DNA from: Kingdonia uniflora
Taxonomy: Eukaryota; Streptophyta; Magnoliopsida; Ranunculales; Circaeasteraceae
Direction of reading: 5' to 3'
NCBI GenBank assembly: GCA_014058105.1
Contig: JACGCM010000004.1
Coordinates: 992,001 to 1,056,000, forward strand
DNA: 64,000 nt
The notes under the pieces are model-generated. The model was not told the origin of the DNA and did not search any database. It saw only the letters and a program-made list of their open reading frames with translations. Position numbers and translations under genes: made by a program. Below are positions 46,146-56,506 of this stretch, piece by piece; within the stretch, counting starts at the first letter, position 1; every line of letters starts with the position of its first letter.

Positions 46146-46757
46146 GTAATGACCTAATTCTGTAAGCTTGAAATGGCTTGGAATTAGCTCTTACACCAAT
46201 GTACCTATTACTATAATCTAATAAAAGGTAAGAAATGATACAGGGGTTTATCATGGAAAAGCTATGAATAGGTAAAAAACCATGACTTCGAGCTGAGGAT
46301 TTTTATAATAGTAACATTTATTGCTTGAGGCTGATATCTTATTACAAGTGATCTCTTGACTTAGAAATGCTTGATCTTGTGAATAAGAAGTTGGAAGTTT
46401 TGAGAATCTAGAAAATATAGTTTTCTTGGTGATTTCTCATGCAATTCTCTAGTCCTTGTCTCTTTTGGAACTTCTTTAAATAGGCTTTCTCCGCAGTTCT
46501 TCATCATGCTGAAGCACGTTCTCTAAACAATGTGGTTAGTGGCGGTTAACTGAGTAACTATTGAGTTCGTAAGAGACAGGTAGCTTTGACTTGTTCAAGT
46601 TTATCTATTTGAGCTCGACCCACGTCTTTCATCAGTTCGTGGAGTAGGTGGCAATGTTGACTGGAGGAGTCATGTGGAGAATACGTGGATCTGGCATGGA
46701 GGTAGTTCAAACTGGAGATAGCTCGATTTAGGTAAGATCAAGAGATAGGCCCCTACA
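46146..46757 (-). mobile_element. 5' LTR of element 1
   Basis: This 612-bp LTR reads TGTAGGGGCC...GGTCATTACA on the minus strand. A primer-binding region TTTGGTACCGTCTGTGGGA follows (46,145 down to 46,127). TATTTAAAG (about 46,474-46,482) is a TATA-like box. Its right edge cuts the RT of element 3 directly after the codons for TPKDN. Confidence 0.8.
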
Positions 46758-47077
46758 GTTATCTTTTGGGGTAAACTTGTTGGGTTTTGTGAAATTAACA
46801 CAAAATCTAATTTTCCCAATTTTTTTGGGACCGCTACTATGTTGGAAACCCATTTTGGATACTTTGCTTCCCTGATAAATCCTACACGAAGGAGTTTGTC
46901 ATTTTCCTCATTAACGGCTTCACGAAGACGGGAAGCTAGATTTTGACATTTTTGTACAACTTCTTCGTTGTCTGGAAGGAGGTTGAGCTTGTGGCATGTG
47001 ATCGAAGGATTAATTTCAGGCATCTCTTGGAAAGACCATGCAAAGATGTCAACGTTTTTCTTCAGGAGCTGGATCAT
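46758..47077 (-). pseudogene. RT N-terminal part of element 3
   Basis: The open frame MIQLLKKNVDIFAWSFQEMP, INPSITCHKLNLLPDNEEV, RLREAVNEENDKLLRVGFIR, YPKWVSNIVAVPKKLGKL is the region leading into RT. In the neighbouring frame KIGKIRFCVNFTKPNKFTPK continues it up to the junction with the LTR of element 1, so one frameshift lies near 46,815. Confidence 0.85.
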
Positions 47078-47205
47078 GGTTTTTTTACATCGGATGACAG
47101 CTTGGATCCATTTAAGGTGTTATGCCCGAGCCCATCGAGTTCAATGAAATCCACTACCTCAGTATCATGTTGTTCGAATGTGGGGGGTGTTTCCTGCTGT
47201 AGTTG

Positions 47206-47820
47206 TTATGCCTTGAGATGTTTTGCTGCATGAGAGTTGGTTGTGGTATTTTCGCACATACGTGCAACTGCTTGACTGCCTTTGATGTTGTAGACTCCGT
47301 GATCTGTTTGAAATCTTAATGCCATATGATATGTCAAAGGTACTGCCTTAATCGAATGTAGCCAACTCCGTCCTAAAATTCCCAAGTATTTAGACTCGGC
47401 GTCGATAAACACAAATTTAATGAAAGTGGTTTCTGATCCCGCTTGAACTGGTACAGTAATTTCTTCTGTGGCTAATTTTTTTTTGTTGAAACCTGTGATG
47501 GTGGCTGTCGAAGCTTTCACTGAGTCTTTAAGTCCCAAAACTTCAATTGCCCTTCTGAACTGAATATCTATGGTACTTCCTGTATCGACGAGAAGTGCAT
47601 GTTGGTAGTTTTGTCCTACTCTGAGCATAATGACCAGAGGGTCATCGTGAGGGTACTTGACATGGCTGGTATCACAGTCCTCGAAGGTAATATGGTGCAG
47701 ATGCTTTGATTTGCTCGAGCTGGGGAGAAGTTTTACTAATTTTTCTGAGGATATCATTTTGCAACAAAACGTAATTTGATCATCTTGCTTTCTTTTATTT
47801 CCTTTTTCAATCTCGATCAT
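47206..47820 (-). pseudogene. Protease of element 3, 204-codon open frame
   Basis: The frame is open for 204 codons. YQHALLVDTGSTIDIQF holds the intact catalytic D-T-G. ITGFNKKKLATEEI, KFVFIDAESKYLGILGRSWL and YNIKGSQAVARMCEN follow in the standard order. It is the best-preserved protease in the window and may be only mildly damaged, although the flanking gag and RT are broken. The family cleaves gag-pol. Confidence 0.8.
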
Positions 47821-48101
47821 CTAAAGATGACGAGCTTGCCCTTGGCCTTGCTCTTGATCAACGTCTTTGTTTATAGTTTCTTCTTCAAAGAACTTTTGAA
47901 TGTCGACTACATAATTATGAAGTCTTCCGGCTAATAGAATGTAATGAAAAATTCAAATAAGAGAGTAGGAGTTGTCAGTTTTGTGACTATGCACGTTGTG
48001 ATAGTGACATAAAAGTTTGTTGGGAATATCAGGAATTACTTATGCTGCCTGATATAACTCATCTCCCTTTATCACTAGTAAGATAGCGGAGAGAGTTATT
48101 G

Positions 48102-49457
48102 TCATTGGAGGTAGACTGGGACGGATCTGTCTGGCATTTCATCTCTTCTTCTAGTGTTGTCAGTGTTTCTTCTGCGTTGCTTGGGTGCTTCGGTAGTGGT
48201 TAATTTTTGGGATGGAGATGAAAATGTTTTATGAGAATGGATGACTGAGGAGCTTTTCATCTTATCCTTCTTGGATCGTTCTAATTCGATGTAGTTATTA
48301 ACAATATCAATCATCTCTGTCACCGTTCTGGGCTTGTACAAGGTAAGCTCTTCTCGAACTTTAGAGTCAATATGCAGGGCTGAAGTGAATGCTAGAGCGA
48401 CAATTTTGAGATTCGAGTTCCCAATTTTTCGTATTTCCTGCAAGAAACACTTCTAAAAGCTTGCCAAAGTTTCTTTTGCGCCTTACTCAAAGAAGAATAA
48501 TGAATCTACAGCTATCACTTGCTCCTTAGCATTAACATAATTTGACTCGAAGAGACACTGTAACTGGCTGAATATAGTAATTGAGCCTTCAGGGATAGTA
48601 TGGAACCATCTGAGTAGTTCCTCTTTTAGGCTCATGTTGAATAATCTGCATAGCATGTAGATGAGTTTGGAGTATAATCCAACTGCGGCTTTGAAGTGTC
48701 GGACATGGGTGAGAGGGTTAGTGAGTTTTGCATACTGAATAAATTTTGGCATGTGGAAATTATCTGGAATGGGCATGACTTCGAGATGATGAGAAATAAG
48801 ATTTATCTCGATTGTATCGAGGGCAGACCTTCGGCTTGGGGTATCAAAGTTTATGGCTTAGATCCTATTATTTAGGTCGTCCAAGGTGATGAATTGTGGC
48901 AGAGAAATTGGTACGGCTGTAACCTATGGATCAAAGTCTCCCTGTCCTTCAGGTAAAAATCGGACTCTGATAGGCCATCTTTCTGGTGGTGGAAGAGTTT
49001 GATGACGCGTGCGTCGACTTCCTTGAGTTGTCGATGCTTGGGATGTAAGTCCAAAATATCGAGAAACACTATCTAGATTTTTGTATCTGGATCAAAAAGT
49101 TTGTACTCATTCTTCTCTTGGATAGTTCTCTCTTTGGGTCACTCTGGAGCGATGATCACTTCGGGCCTGGGGAGGTGACGTTTGACGGCCAGTAAGCCAA
49201 TTTTAAGTTCTTTGTAAATTCTCTATTTCTTTCTGATGTGTTCGACTCTGTTCGTCCAAGGCCTTTCTCCTTTCGTCTCTTTCAACTTGAAGAGCTTGGG
49301 CGCGAATGCGTTGATCTTTCAACCTTTGGACTCGGTTAGATTCCCTTTACCTCTATAGTTTGATCACTGCACAATGCAGATCGACTGTTTCTAGTATCGG
49401 GTTGATCTCATGGTTCCTCATCGTACTAGAATGGCTTTGGAGATTTATGTTTGTCAT
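48102..49457 (-). pseudogene. gag of element 3
   Basis: A start MTNINLQSHSSTMRNHEINP near 49,457 leads into a charged coiled coil (RVQRLKDQRIRAQALQVERD). The core follows: MPIPDNFHMPKFIQYAKLTN, HVRHFKAAVGLYSKLIYMLC, LKEELLRWFHTIPEGSI, SNYVNAKEQVIAVDSLFFF. After a frame change come MQEIRKIGNSNLKIVALAFT and a basic tail (AKQRRRNTDNTRRRDEM-like). Several stops. Confidence 0.75.
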
Positions 49458-49524
49458 TGGATTGTTTTTAGATCAGAGGTGGTAAAGAAAAGTATGGTTT
49501 TCCCACAGGCGGCGCCAGTTATAA

Positions 49525-49947
49525 TGGCGTGTTTTCTGGGAGGATAATTTTCACCAATACTTTTAGTAAGGATGGGGCAATAACAAGTTTAAACGAATAA
49601 GATTTTACATAGAAACTCAGTAAAGGCTAAGAAAAACCACGACCTCGATGAGGATTTTAATGTAAAATCTAATAGGTTGCTAGTTATTACAGTTTGTGGT
49701 GTGACAGTAAAGTAAAGATGAATTAATAGTAAAGTTGCGGATCTGAATAATTTATTCTCTGCCTATATTTATAGTAAATACAGGCAGTTTAAATAAAGAA
49801 AAATAGTTTTCTATTTCGGGGGTAGTGGGCGAACTTCGCGGATCTCTAACGGCTCTTTCTTGACCAAGCACAACGACTACTTTTAGTAGGTCGAGGACTA
49901 GTGGTTGTAGACGTGGTATCTTCTCGAATGTTGGGCTCTCTTCGACA
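49525..49947 (-). mobile_element. 5' LTR of element 3
   Basis: On the minus strand it starts TGTCGAAGAGAGCCC and ends ACACGCCA. TTATAACTGGCGCCGCCTG follows as primer-binding region (49,524 downward). A TATA box (ACTATAAATATAGG) lies near 49,763-49,778. At about 423 bp it is shorter than the other Tat-like LTRs here and differs in sequence, though CCACGACCTCGATGAGGATT (49,637-49,656) is shared in diverged form. Confidence 0.65.
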
Positions 49948-51059
49948 ATGTTATGCTGGCTTATCCTTGTTGAATCTGAGAAATATGCTACTATACCAGT
50001 GTCGCCCATTGACGAACATTTGGATGTTCCTTACAAGTGTCAATCGCACCACGACAATGTATGAAGATGAGACCCTCAACGTCGGCTTGGTATTATGTGG
50101 GTTATGATTCGCATCTATCACTAGATATTTGAAACCCATTGGCAACGTATATACTGCAAGACAGATAATTGTCACTTTGATGAGATAATATTTCCAGTAT
50201 TGGGGGAGATATGGCAATCAATGTTGAGGATATTTCCAGGAGGTCTTGGAAAACACCATCGTTGTCTCATCTAGATCTCTTAACATAAGTTAAATGACAA
50301 TAAAGTTTAATGGATTACAAACCTCTAATAGGTCGCAAATGAATTTCCAAACACTATTGAAGTACCGTAAGTGCCTGTAAGTAATATACCTACACAGCTG
50401 AACGTTTCAGGGAAATTAGTACCGCAAACGAATCTGAGGCCCGCGTTTAGTGTGGAACACCGTTTGAAGAAAGTATTATGAGTCAGTGAACTACAGAATA
50501 AGGGACAAATATGACTAATGGTGTAGTCGGTTTATCAAGGATGGAACCACCCATAGACGAGACAATAGTAGTTACGCAACCAGTTAATACATTACGAGAC
50601 TAGCCTGGGGTATCACATACGTAAGATAATAAGGAGATCTCAATCTATTAAAAGTTTGTAATAAGCACAATGTAGGATCATTCAGTAGAGATTTGTTGAC
50701 AAGGTATTCATATTCGCTGTTGTGCTCGCCATCAAGGATGAGGATTTCGAACCACTTATTGTAAACAATTATGCGTTATTATATTGGCCAAAGTGGGCGT
50801 CTGGAATCCAAGCAAACCTCAGCTTGCTAGCATAATGTGAACTGATACCATTGAGCCTGTCGGTTATAAATGGGAATGGTACGGAAACATCATTAAGTTG
50901 GAGAGATAATTTGGTTAATGCAAGACTAGTTGCCCAAGAAATCTTTAAGTGATCTGGCATCGATTGCAATATGACCTATTACCTGGTTATGGACGTCATA
51001 ACGTTTTGATACTGATCAATCTATCAAGTTGTCGAGGACATTGATCCATGTACGTAACG
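49948..51059. other. Non-coding stretch between gypsy element 3 and TRIM array
   Basis: No gene is recognised on either strand. Small frames (for example minus strand 50,769-50,969) have no known motif. This may be the host sequence into which element 3 inserted. Confidence 0.35.
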
Positions 51060-51329
51060 ACCCATACAATTTAATAGTTTGTATCTTCTTATATCTTTGT
51101 ATTATACCACATCTTTAACCAATGTGAGACTAACTTTGATCTACCAATCTTAACAATCTCTACTTTGGATCAAACTCTATTAGTCCTCAATTGCCCGCCG
51201 CCACCGATAAGATTGATCTATGTGCAACGACTTATTTGTTACACCAAAGTATTGCGCATCCATATTCTACCCTGAGCACTGCCAATCACAGTGAACTATG
51301 TTCCCAGCCGAACCGCCGGCTCTGACACC

Positions 51330-52165
51330 ATTTGTTAGGGCCCGAGCGTTTTCGACTCTAAGACCATTTATTAGGGCACTGCACATCCCATTTGCTAGGG
51401 CCCGAGCATTTTCGGCTCTGAGACCATTTATTACTCCGTTAGTCCTCAATTGTCCGCCGACTGCCAATTACAATGAACTATGTTCCTAGCCGACCATTTG
51501 TTATGGCCCGAGAGTTTTCGACTCTGAGACCATTTATTAGGGCACTGCACATCCCATTTGTTAGGGCCCGAGCGTTTTCGGCTCTGAGACCATTTATTAC
51601 TCCGTTAGTCCTCAATTGTCCGCCGACTGCCAATTACAATGAACTATGTTCCCAGCCAAACCGTCGGCTCTGACACCATTTGTTAGGGCCCGAGCGTTTT
51701 CGACTCTGAGACCATTTATTAGGGCACTGCACATCGCATTTGTTAGGGCCCGAGCGTTTTCGGCTCTGAGGCCATTTATTAGGGGCACTGCACATCGCAT
51801 TTGTTAGGGCCCGAGCGTTTTCGGCTCTGAGACCATTTATTACTCTGCATTTGTTAGGGCCCCGAGCATTTTCGACTCTGAGACCATTTATTACTCTGCA
51901 TTTGTTAGGGCCCCGAGCATTTTCGACTCTGAGACCATTTATTAGGGCCCTGCACATCGCATTTGTAAGGCCCGAGCATTTTCGGCTCTGAGACTATTTA
52001 TTACTCCGCATTTGTTAGGACCCGAGCGTTTTCGGCTCTGAGACCATTTATTACTCTGTCCGCCGACTGCCAATTACAATGAACTATGTTCCCAGTCGAA
52101 CCGTCGGCTCTGACACCATTTGTTAGGGGGCCCCGAGCGTTTTCGGCTCTAACACCATTTGTTAA
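51330..52165 (-). repeat. Tandem array of ~50-60-bp units carrying the LTR-end/PBS junction
   Basis: About 12 units of GCCCGAGCGTTTTCGGCTCT followed by GAGACCATTTATTA and a short variable spacer (on the + strand) lie between 51,330 and 52,165. Units are about 50-60 bp where regular, with some longer intervals. The core GGCTCTGACACCATTTGT is the complement of the primer-binding site plus the LTR end. Confidence 0.8.
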
Positions 52166-52299
52166 CTCTGTTAGTCCTCAATTGTCCAACGACCCATGCA
52201 ATTTAATAGTCTGTCTCATCTTATATCTTTGTGTTATACCGCATCTTTAACCAATATGAAACTAACTTTGATCTACACCACTCCACTTTGGATCAAACT

Positions 52300-53106
52300 C
52301 CGTTAGTCCTCAATTGTCTGCCGCCAGCGATACGATTGATCCATGTGCGACGACTTATCTGCTACGCCCAAGCACTGCACATCCCATATTCTACCCTGAG
52401 CACTGCCAATCACAGTGAACTATGTTCCCAGCCAAACCGTCAGCTCTGACACCAAGCATTTTCGGCTCTGACACCATTTGTAAGGGCCCTCAATTGTCCA
52501 CCGCCAACGATACGATTGATCCATGTGCAACGACTTATCTGCTACGCCCAAGCACTGCACATCCCATATTCTACCCTGAGCACTGCCAATCGCAGTGAAC
52601 TATGTTCCCAGCCAAACTGTCGGCTCTGACACCAAGCATTTTCGGCTCTAACACCATTTGTAAGGGCCCTCAATTGTCCGCCGCCAGCGATACGATTGAT
52701 CCATGTGCAACGACTTATCTACTACCCTGAGCACTGCCAATCACAGTGAACTATGTTGGCGGCTCTGACACCATTTGTAAGGGCCCTCAATTGTCCACCG
52801 CCAACGATACGATTGATCCATGTGCAACGGCTTATCTGCTACGCCCAAGCACTGCACATCCCATATTCTACCCTGAGCATTGCCAATCACAGTGAACTAT
52901 GTTCCCAGCCAAACAGCCGGCTCTGACACCAAGCATTTTCGGCTCTGACACCATTTGTAAGGGCCCTCAATTGTCCGCCGCCAGCGATACGATTGATCCA
53001 TGTGCAACGACTTATCTACTACTCCCAAGCACTGCACATCACAGTGAACTATGTTCCCAGCCAAACCGTCGGCTCTAACACCAAGCATTTTCGGCTCTGA
53101 CACCAT
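52300..53106 (-). repeat. Tandem array of longer (~120-180 bp) TRIM internal units
   Basis: Units begin CTCAATTGTCCGCCGCCAGC, continue GATACGATTGATCCATGTGC, ACTGCACATCCCATATTCTA and TGAACTATGTTCCCAGCC, and end ACACCAAGCATTTTCGGCTC, TGACACCATTTGTAAGGGCC. Five diverged copies are seen, one or two internally shortened (near 52,680-52,780). This is a second, higher-order amplification of the same element. Confidence 0.75.
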
Positions 53107-53292
53107 TTGTAAGGGCCCAAACCCTCATTGCACTGATATTGTCCCCACCTTTACCACCTAATATGGGCTAGGTGTGGGGTTTTATTCTTAAAGAGCCTCG
53201 GTTCAATTTAATAGTTCGTATCTTCTTATATTCTTGTGTTATACTACATTTTTAACCAATGTGGGACTAACTTTGATCCACCAATCTTAACA
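53107..53292 (-). mobile_element. 5' LTR of the TRIM-like element
   Basis: The minus strand runs from TGTTAAGATTGGTGGATC to GGGCCCTTACA. It contains TTAGTCCCACATTGG and, about 26 bp further, TATAAG. Partial copies lie at 51,060-51,152 and 52,200-52,290. TG...CA ends and an adjoining primer-binding site support LTR identity. Confidence 0.65.
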
Positions 53293-54180
53293 GGTTTAGC
53301 ATTCATAAAATGGGGTATGCTTACAAAGCCTCACACCAAAGCACCTGTGCACAGCTTCGTCTACACCAAGAACACCATCTAAGAAGCATTTCATCGGCAA
53401 CTTGCAGAAGTTTTTGAAGACTTTGAAGAGGAGCCTGTTGCATCTGGAAGTGTTGCCCAAGTGCATCGCCCAAGTGCATCGAGCTACATTGAGATTTCAA
53501 TATCCGGGTAAACAGGTCAAGCCTATTGTAGTTGTTGTAAAAGTTAGACATCCTGGTATTAGTGAATAAATTAGGAGGGACTTTATGATAATTAATTTGG
53601 TTGACAAAATGTCGAAGTTCATGCCTACTTTGAACTGGTTGATGTTGGATGAAGGTGTACAGCAGTTTGGAGTTTTCATGTTGTCTCAAGTTGATCTTGC
53701 AAGAGAAGCTGCCCATTTGAGCCGCTTTATATATAATTTCCGTAGATGGAAGGATGTTTCTTTTCCAAAACCTTTATATCCACTTGTACATCCTGATGTT
53801 TTGGTGGAGAGTTACGAACAAGGAGATAATGTTTAGCATTATGTTGATAAACATAAAGGGAATGATCAAATCAAAAGTGCTCTTGCTCATATTAGAACTC
53901 ACACCCTTCTGAAAATGCTTCTGGTTGACAATTTTGTTCATACAGACATGCATCCTGGAAATATCCTTGTCAGGGTAGCTCAAAGCAAGACCTCCCGTAA
54001 ATGACTCTTTAAATCAAAGCCATGTCATTTTTCTTGATGGGGGCATGACAGCTGAGCTTTCTAAGAAGGATCAAATTAATGTACTGGAATTCTTCAAGGC
54101 CATTGCTCTTCGAGATGGGCACAATGCTGCAGAGTGTACTTTGAAATTGTCAAAACAACAGAAGAGCCCGCAACACTTAC
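53293..54180 (+). pseudogene. ABC1-family (UbiB/ADCK) atypical kinase pseudogene fragment
   Basis: Joined frames read AFIKWG, HTKAPVHSFVYTKN, FHRQLAEVFEDFEEEPVASGSVAQVHR, IVVVVKVRHPGI, IRRDFMIINLVDKMSKFMPT, FGVFMLSQVDLAREAAHLSR, FPKPLYPLVHPDVLVESYEQ, DNFVHTDMHPGNILVR (the HxDxHPGN catalytic motif) and FLDGGMTAELSKKDQINVL. This is the ABC1 kinase family of plant organelles, nearest in pattern to ADCK2-like members. A 13-bp tandem duplication (53,456-53,468 repeated at 53,469-53,481) shifts the frame inside the Ala-rich QVHR motif, and stops occur at the NTI-, ISE-, NV- and SRK- positions. No intron is evident across ~870 bp, so it may be a retrocopy. The left end is cut by the TRIM element. 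Confidence 0.8.
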
Positions 54181-55375
54181 ATATAAAGCAATTGTAGCCT
54201 CCAAAATTTAATAGAATGGAACATATACAAAAATACAAGAGAAAAACATGAGCAAAAAGAAATGTTACAGGTATTCACTCTTAAGATGATAAAACCCAAA
54301 ACACCAATACCAACAACACCAACCTTGTTTAGACAACAAGAATTGCCAAGTGCATAATACATATAGTACAACATTGGACAACCTACCCCAAAGTAATAGA
54401 AATAACCCATCTATAATTTACCTCAACTTTCAATAGTTAAAGGCATAATACATATAGTACAACATAAAGAGGTATAAGAAAAACCCACACCAAACTAAGA
54501 AAAATACAACAACAAATCCCATAAATATGACAGGAATACTAAAATCTTTTATTTTTTTTACTAGGCAAGCTGGGGTGAGGTACCTGGTTAGGTACCCCAT
54601 GGACGGAATAATACAATCTCACTGCGATTCGTATTATGGTTTCTCTCTTCCTTCCAATCTTTTTCTTTTTGTGATCCGCTTACCCTGCTCCTCATGGTTC
54701 TCATCACGAACGTTACCACTGATATGACGGTCAGCATGTAAAATCACAGTCTCCTTTTTGTATTTCTGAAGAAGAAAAAAGGACATTTAGCCGGTAAGAT
54801 GACGTAACAGATAAAAAGGTTATTAAAATCACAACCCGATTATTCATTTCCCTTAATGTTCCTTTAAGGGTATTAAAGCTAACGGTGACTACATAAAGTC
54901 ATAGACTGTCAAGTGAAGCCAATGTAGTTGGACCAAATGCGCATGGAGGTGCTTCAAAGACAACATATCAGGTAGTTGGCCAAAAGGCAAATCATACGAA
55001 ACATTGACTAATCGTCATATTATATCTTTATCTATATCTATATTACAAAACCATAAAGGAAGGGGCATATTTTACACAAGACAAAATACGGACGAGATTT
55101 TTTAAAAGGAATCTAAATGGATGAGAGAAGGTAGACGGGTAAACGAGGAGCGTTTTTTCAAGTTATGATTTTGGGGTTGTTCAGTAAAACATAAGGCTAT
55201 TACAGTCCGTCTAACAACTATTCGAGAGAAATAAGTCGTCAAAATTTATTTGCATCCACAATTAAACATCCAAACTCGGTCTCTAAAACCAATGAAAAAT
55301 TTCTGAGCCAAACCTTATTACCCTCACACTCACTGTCTCTCACGCCTAGCTTACATCTTTTTCCCATTATCTATC
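54181..55375. other. Non-coding stretch
   Basis: No coding similarity. A repeated phrase (AGGCATAATACATATAGTAC and GTGCATAATACATATAGTAC) occurs at 54,350 and 54,442. A GGTACC-flanked hairpin (GGTACCTGGTTAGGTACC) lies at 54,579-54,596. Confidence 0.35.
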
Positions 55376-55383
55376 AAGGCGTT

Positions 55384-55771
55384 CAATGGCAGAGCCAGGG
55401 GTGTTCCGGAAGGGTCACTTGAACCCCTTGGCCGTCGGGAAACCCCCCTTGAGGTTGCATTTTGCCAAAAAAATATATATATCATTTAAGCAAGTTGTTA
55501 TAAATATGAACCCCCTGTAAATAATATCACATACTATTTGTAGTCTAACTGGTTCTCCTTGTCTAATAAAATCCTCTCTAGACTCTAGACAAGGGTTCAA
55601 AGCCCAACTTCAACTTAGTTTTTTTGTTATATTTTTCTTATAAACTTGTAAGTAATTTTAATGTACGTGGTATTTTCCCTTGGTACAATAACCTTAAAAA
55701 AATTCTTTGGGGGATTAACCCCCGAACCTCCATTTTGAACCCCCTCAAAGACAATGCTGGCTCCGCCCTGA
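55384..55771. mobile_element. hAT-type MITE with 8-bp target-site duplication
   Basis: The element starts CAATGGCAGAGCCAGG and ends CTGGCTCCGCCCTG, imperfect inverted repeats (CA..GGC.GAGCCAG). AAGGCGTT flanks it on both sides (55,376-55,383 and 55,772-55,779), an exact 8-bp duplication as made by hAT transposases. The 388 bp between have no coding capacity. The GCGGAGCCAG end is typical of widespread plant hAT MITEs. Confidence 0.85.
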
Positions 55772-55779
55772 AGGCGTTG

Positions 55780-56474
55780 GTTTGGATATGTTTAAATTGT
55801 TGTAATTAAGCACTTGGGTCCAATGTTCGGGGGTTCGATAGTCGACATCAATGTCATGACCCCACTCTACACGCACCAATATTGTCCTCACTTAATCATT
55901 ACGGATCGCCGACAGTGTTGGATTTTTATTCCTAAGAAAAGGCATCGGTGACATTTAGAATGAAATCTTAACTTAAGGACCATACACCTGGCAAGATCTT
56001 AAGCAATGTGGGACTAAATCATTGGTGCAACCGTCACCGTTATTGGGTTAGGCACCTCTCCAGTACCCACTCAGCCGAGGTGTTACAATCAAGTTGACTG
56101 TCAAGAGGAAAGATTATGATGTAAACCTTAAAAGTAATGGCAGAGTATCGTGCAAAGAGGTTATAGAAGTTCGTAGAGTGATTTCCAAGGTCGATTTCTC
56201 TCCTAAGGGTTTTGGTGTGGCTGGCCAACACCCTTGACAAAGCAACTAGTGATTAAGTAGGAGCCTTTTGGAAGTGGAGTGAAGGGGGTATAGCTATGTT
56301 AGTGCAAATAGCGTCGAATTAGAGTGAAAATTCCTTCGTGTTCAAATTTGGGGTTCGGAGAAGGGTTCAAAACCACTATTTATATCCATTCCTCAAGGGC
56401 ACAAATGTGAGGGTGGAAAAAATGGGTAACGACTTTACTGACCTTGGTCGATAGGGAAGAATCACGCATTTATG

Positions 56475-56477
<3 letters not shown>
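55780..56477. other. Non-coding stretch with possible LTR-like remnant
   Basis: No coding similarity. GCAATGTGGGACTAAATCA at about 55,994-56,012 is the complement of the TTAGTCCCACATTG word of the TRIM LTR at 53,107-53,292, so a related LTR remnant may lie here. Confidence 0.3.

Positions 56478-56506
<29 letters not shown>

Larger units (their letters stand above)
46758..49524 (-). mobile_element. Tat-like gypsy element 3: gag, protease, start of RT
   Basis: This is a distinct family from elements 1 and 2, with different gag and LTR. It runs from its 5' LTR (49,525-49,947) through gag and a fairly well kept protease into RT, where it is cut by element 1 at 46,757/46,758. Being interrupted by element 1, it is older at this site. 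Confidence 0.85.
51060..53292 (-). mobile_element. TRIM-like LTR element with amplified PBS-containing repeats
   Basis: On the minus strand a ~186-bp LTR-like segment (53,292-53,107: TGTTAAGATTGGTGGATC ... GGGCCCTTACA) is followed at once by AATGGTGTCAGAGCCG, a tRNA-Met-type primer-binding site. An internal part (GGGAACATAGTTCACTGTGA; GCAGTGCTCAGGGTAGAAT; GATCCATGTGCA in complement) follows. The far end has GATCCAAAGTAGAGATTG, a polypurine-like stretch, then a second partial LTR starting TTAAGATTGG (51,152). A third partial LTR lies at 52,200-52,290. No coding capacity. Between them the junction and internal segments have multiplied. Confidence 0.65.

Noticed and set aside
49948..51050. Possible host gene on the minus strand
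   Set aside because: Short frames with no recognisable motif and no consistent codon pattern; left as non-coding.
51634..51957. Minus-strand ORF encoding a repeated peptide (NGLRVENARGPNK...)
   Set aside because: It is the translation of the TRIM tandem array; periodic repeats without stops make such frames by chance, and the unit length variation shifts frame outside it.
51330..53106. CRISPR-like repeat/spacer look
   Set aside because: Units are directly tandem with diverged, partly shared spacers, the window is a plant genome, and the units contain an LTR end and primer-binding site.
55025..55060. Possible Helitron 5' end (TCTATATCTATATTAC)
   Set aside because: Only the start resembles a Helitron; no CTRR end with upstream hairpin could be paired with it, and the region is AT-rich.
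55800..55860. tRNA-like GGGTTCGATAGTCG
   Set aside because: Only a T-arm-like word is present; no D-arm, anticodon arm or acceptor pairing was found.
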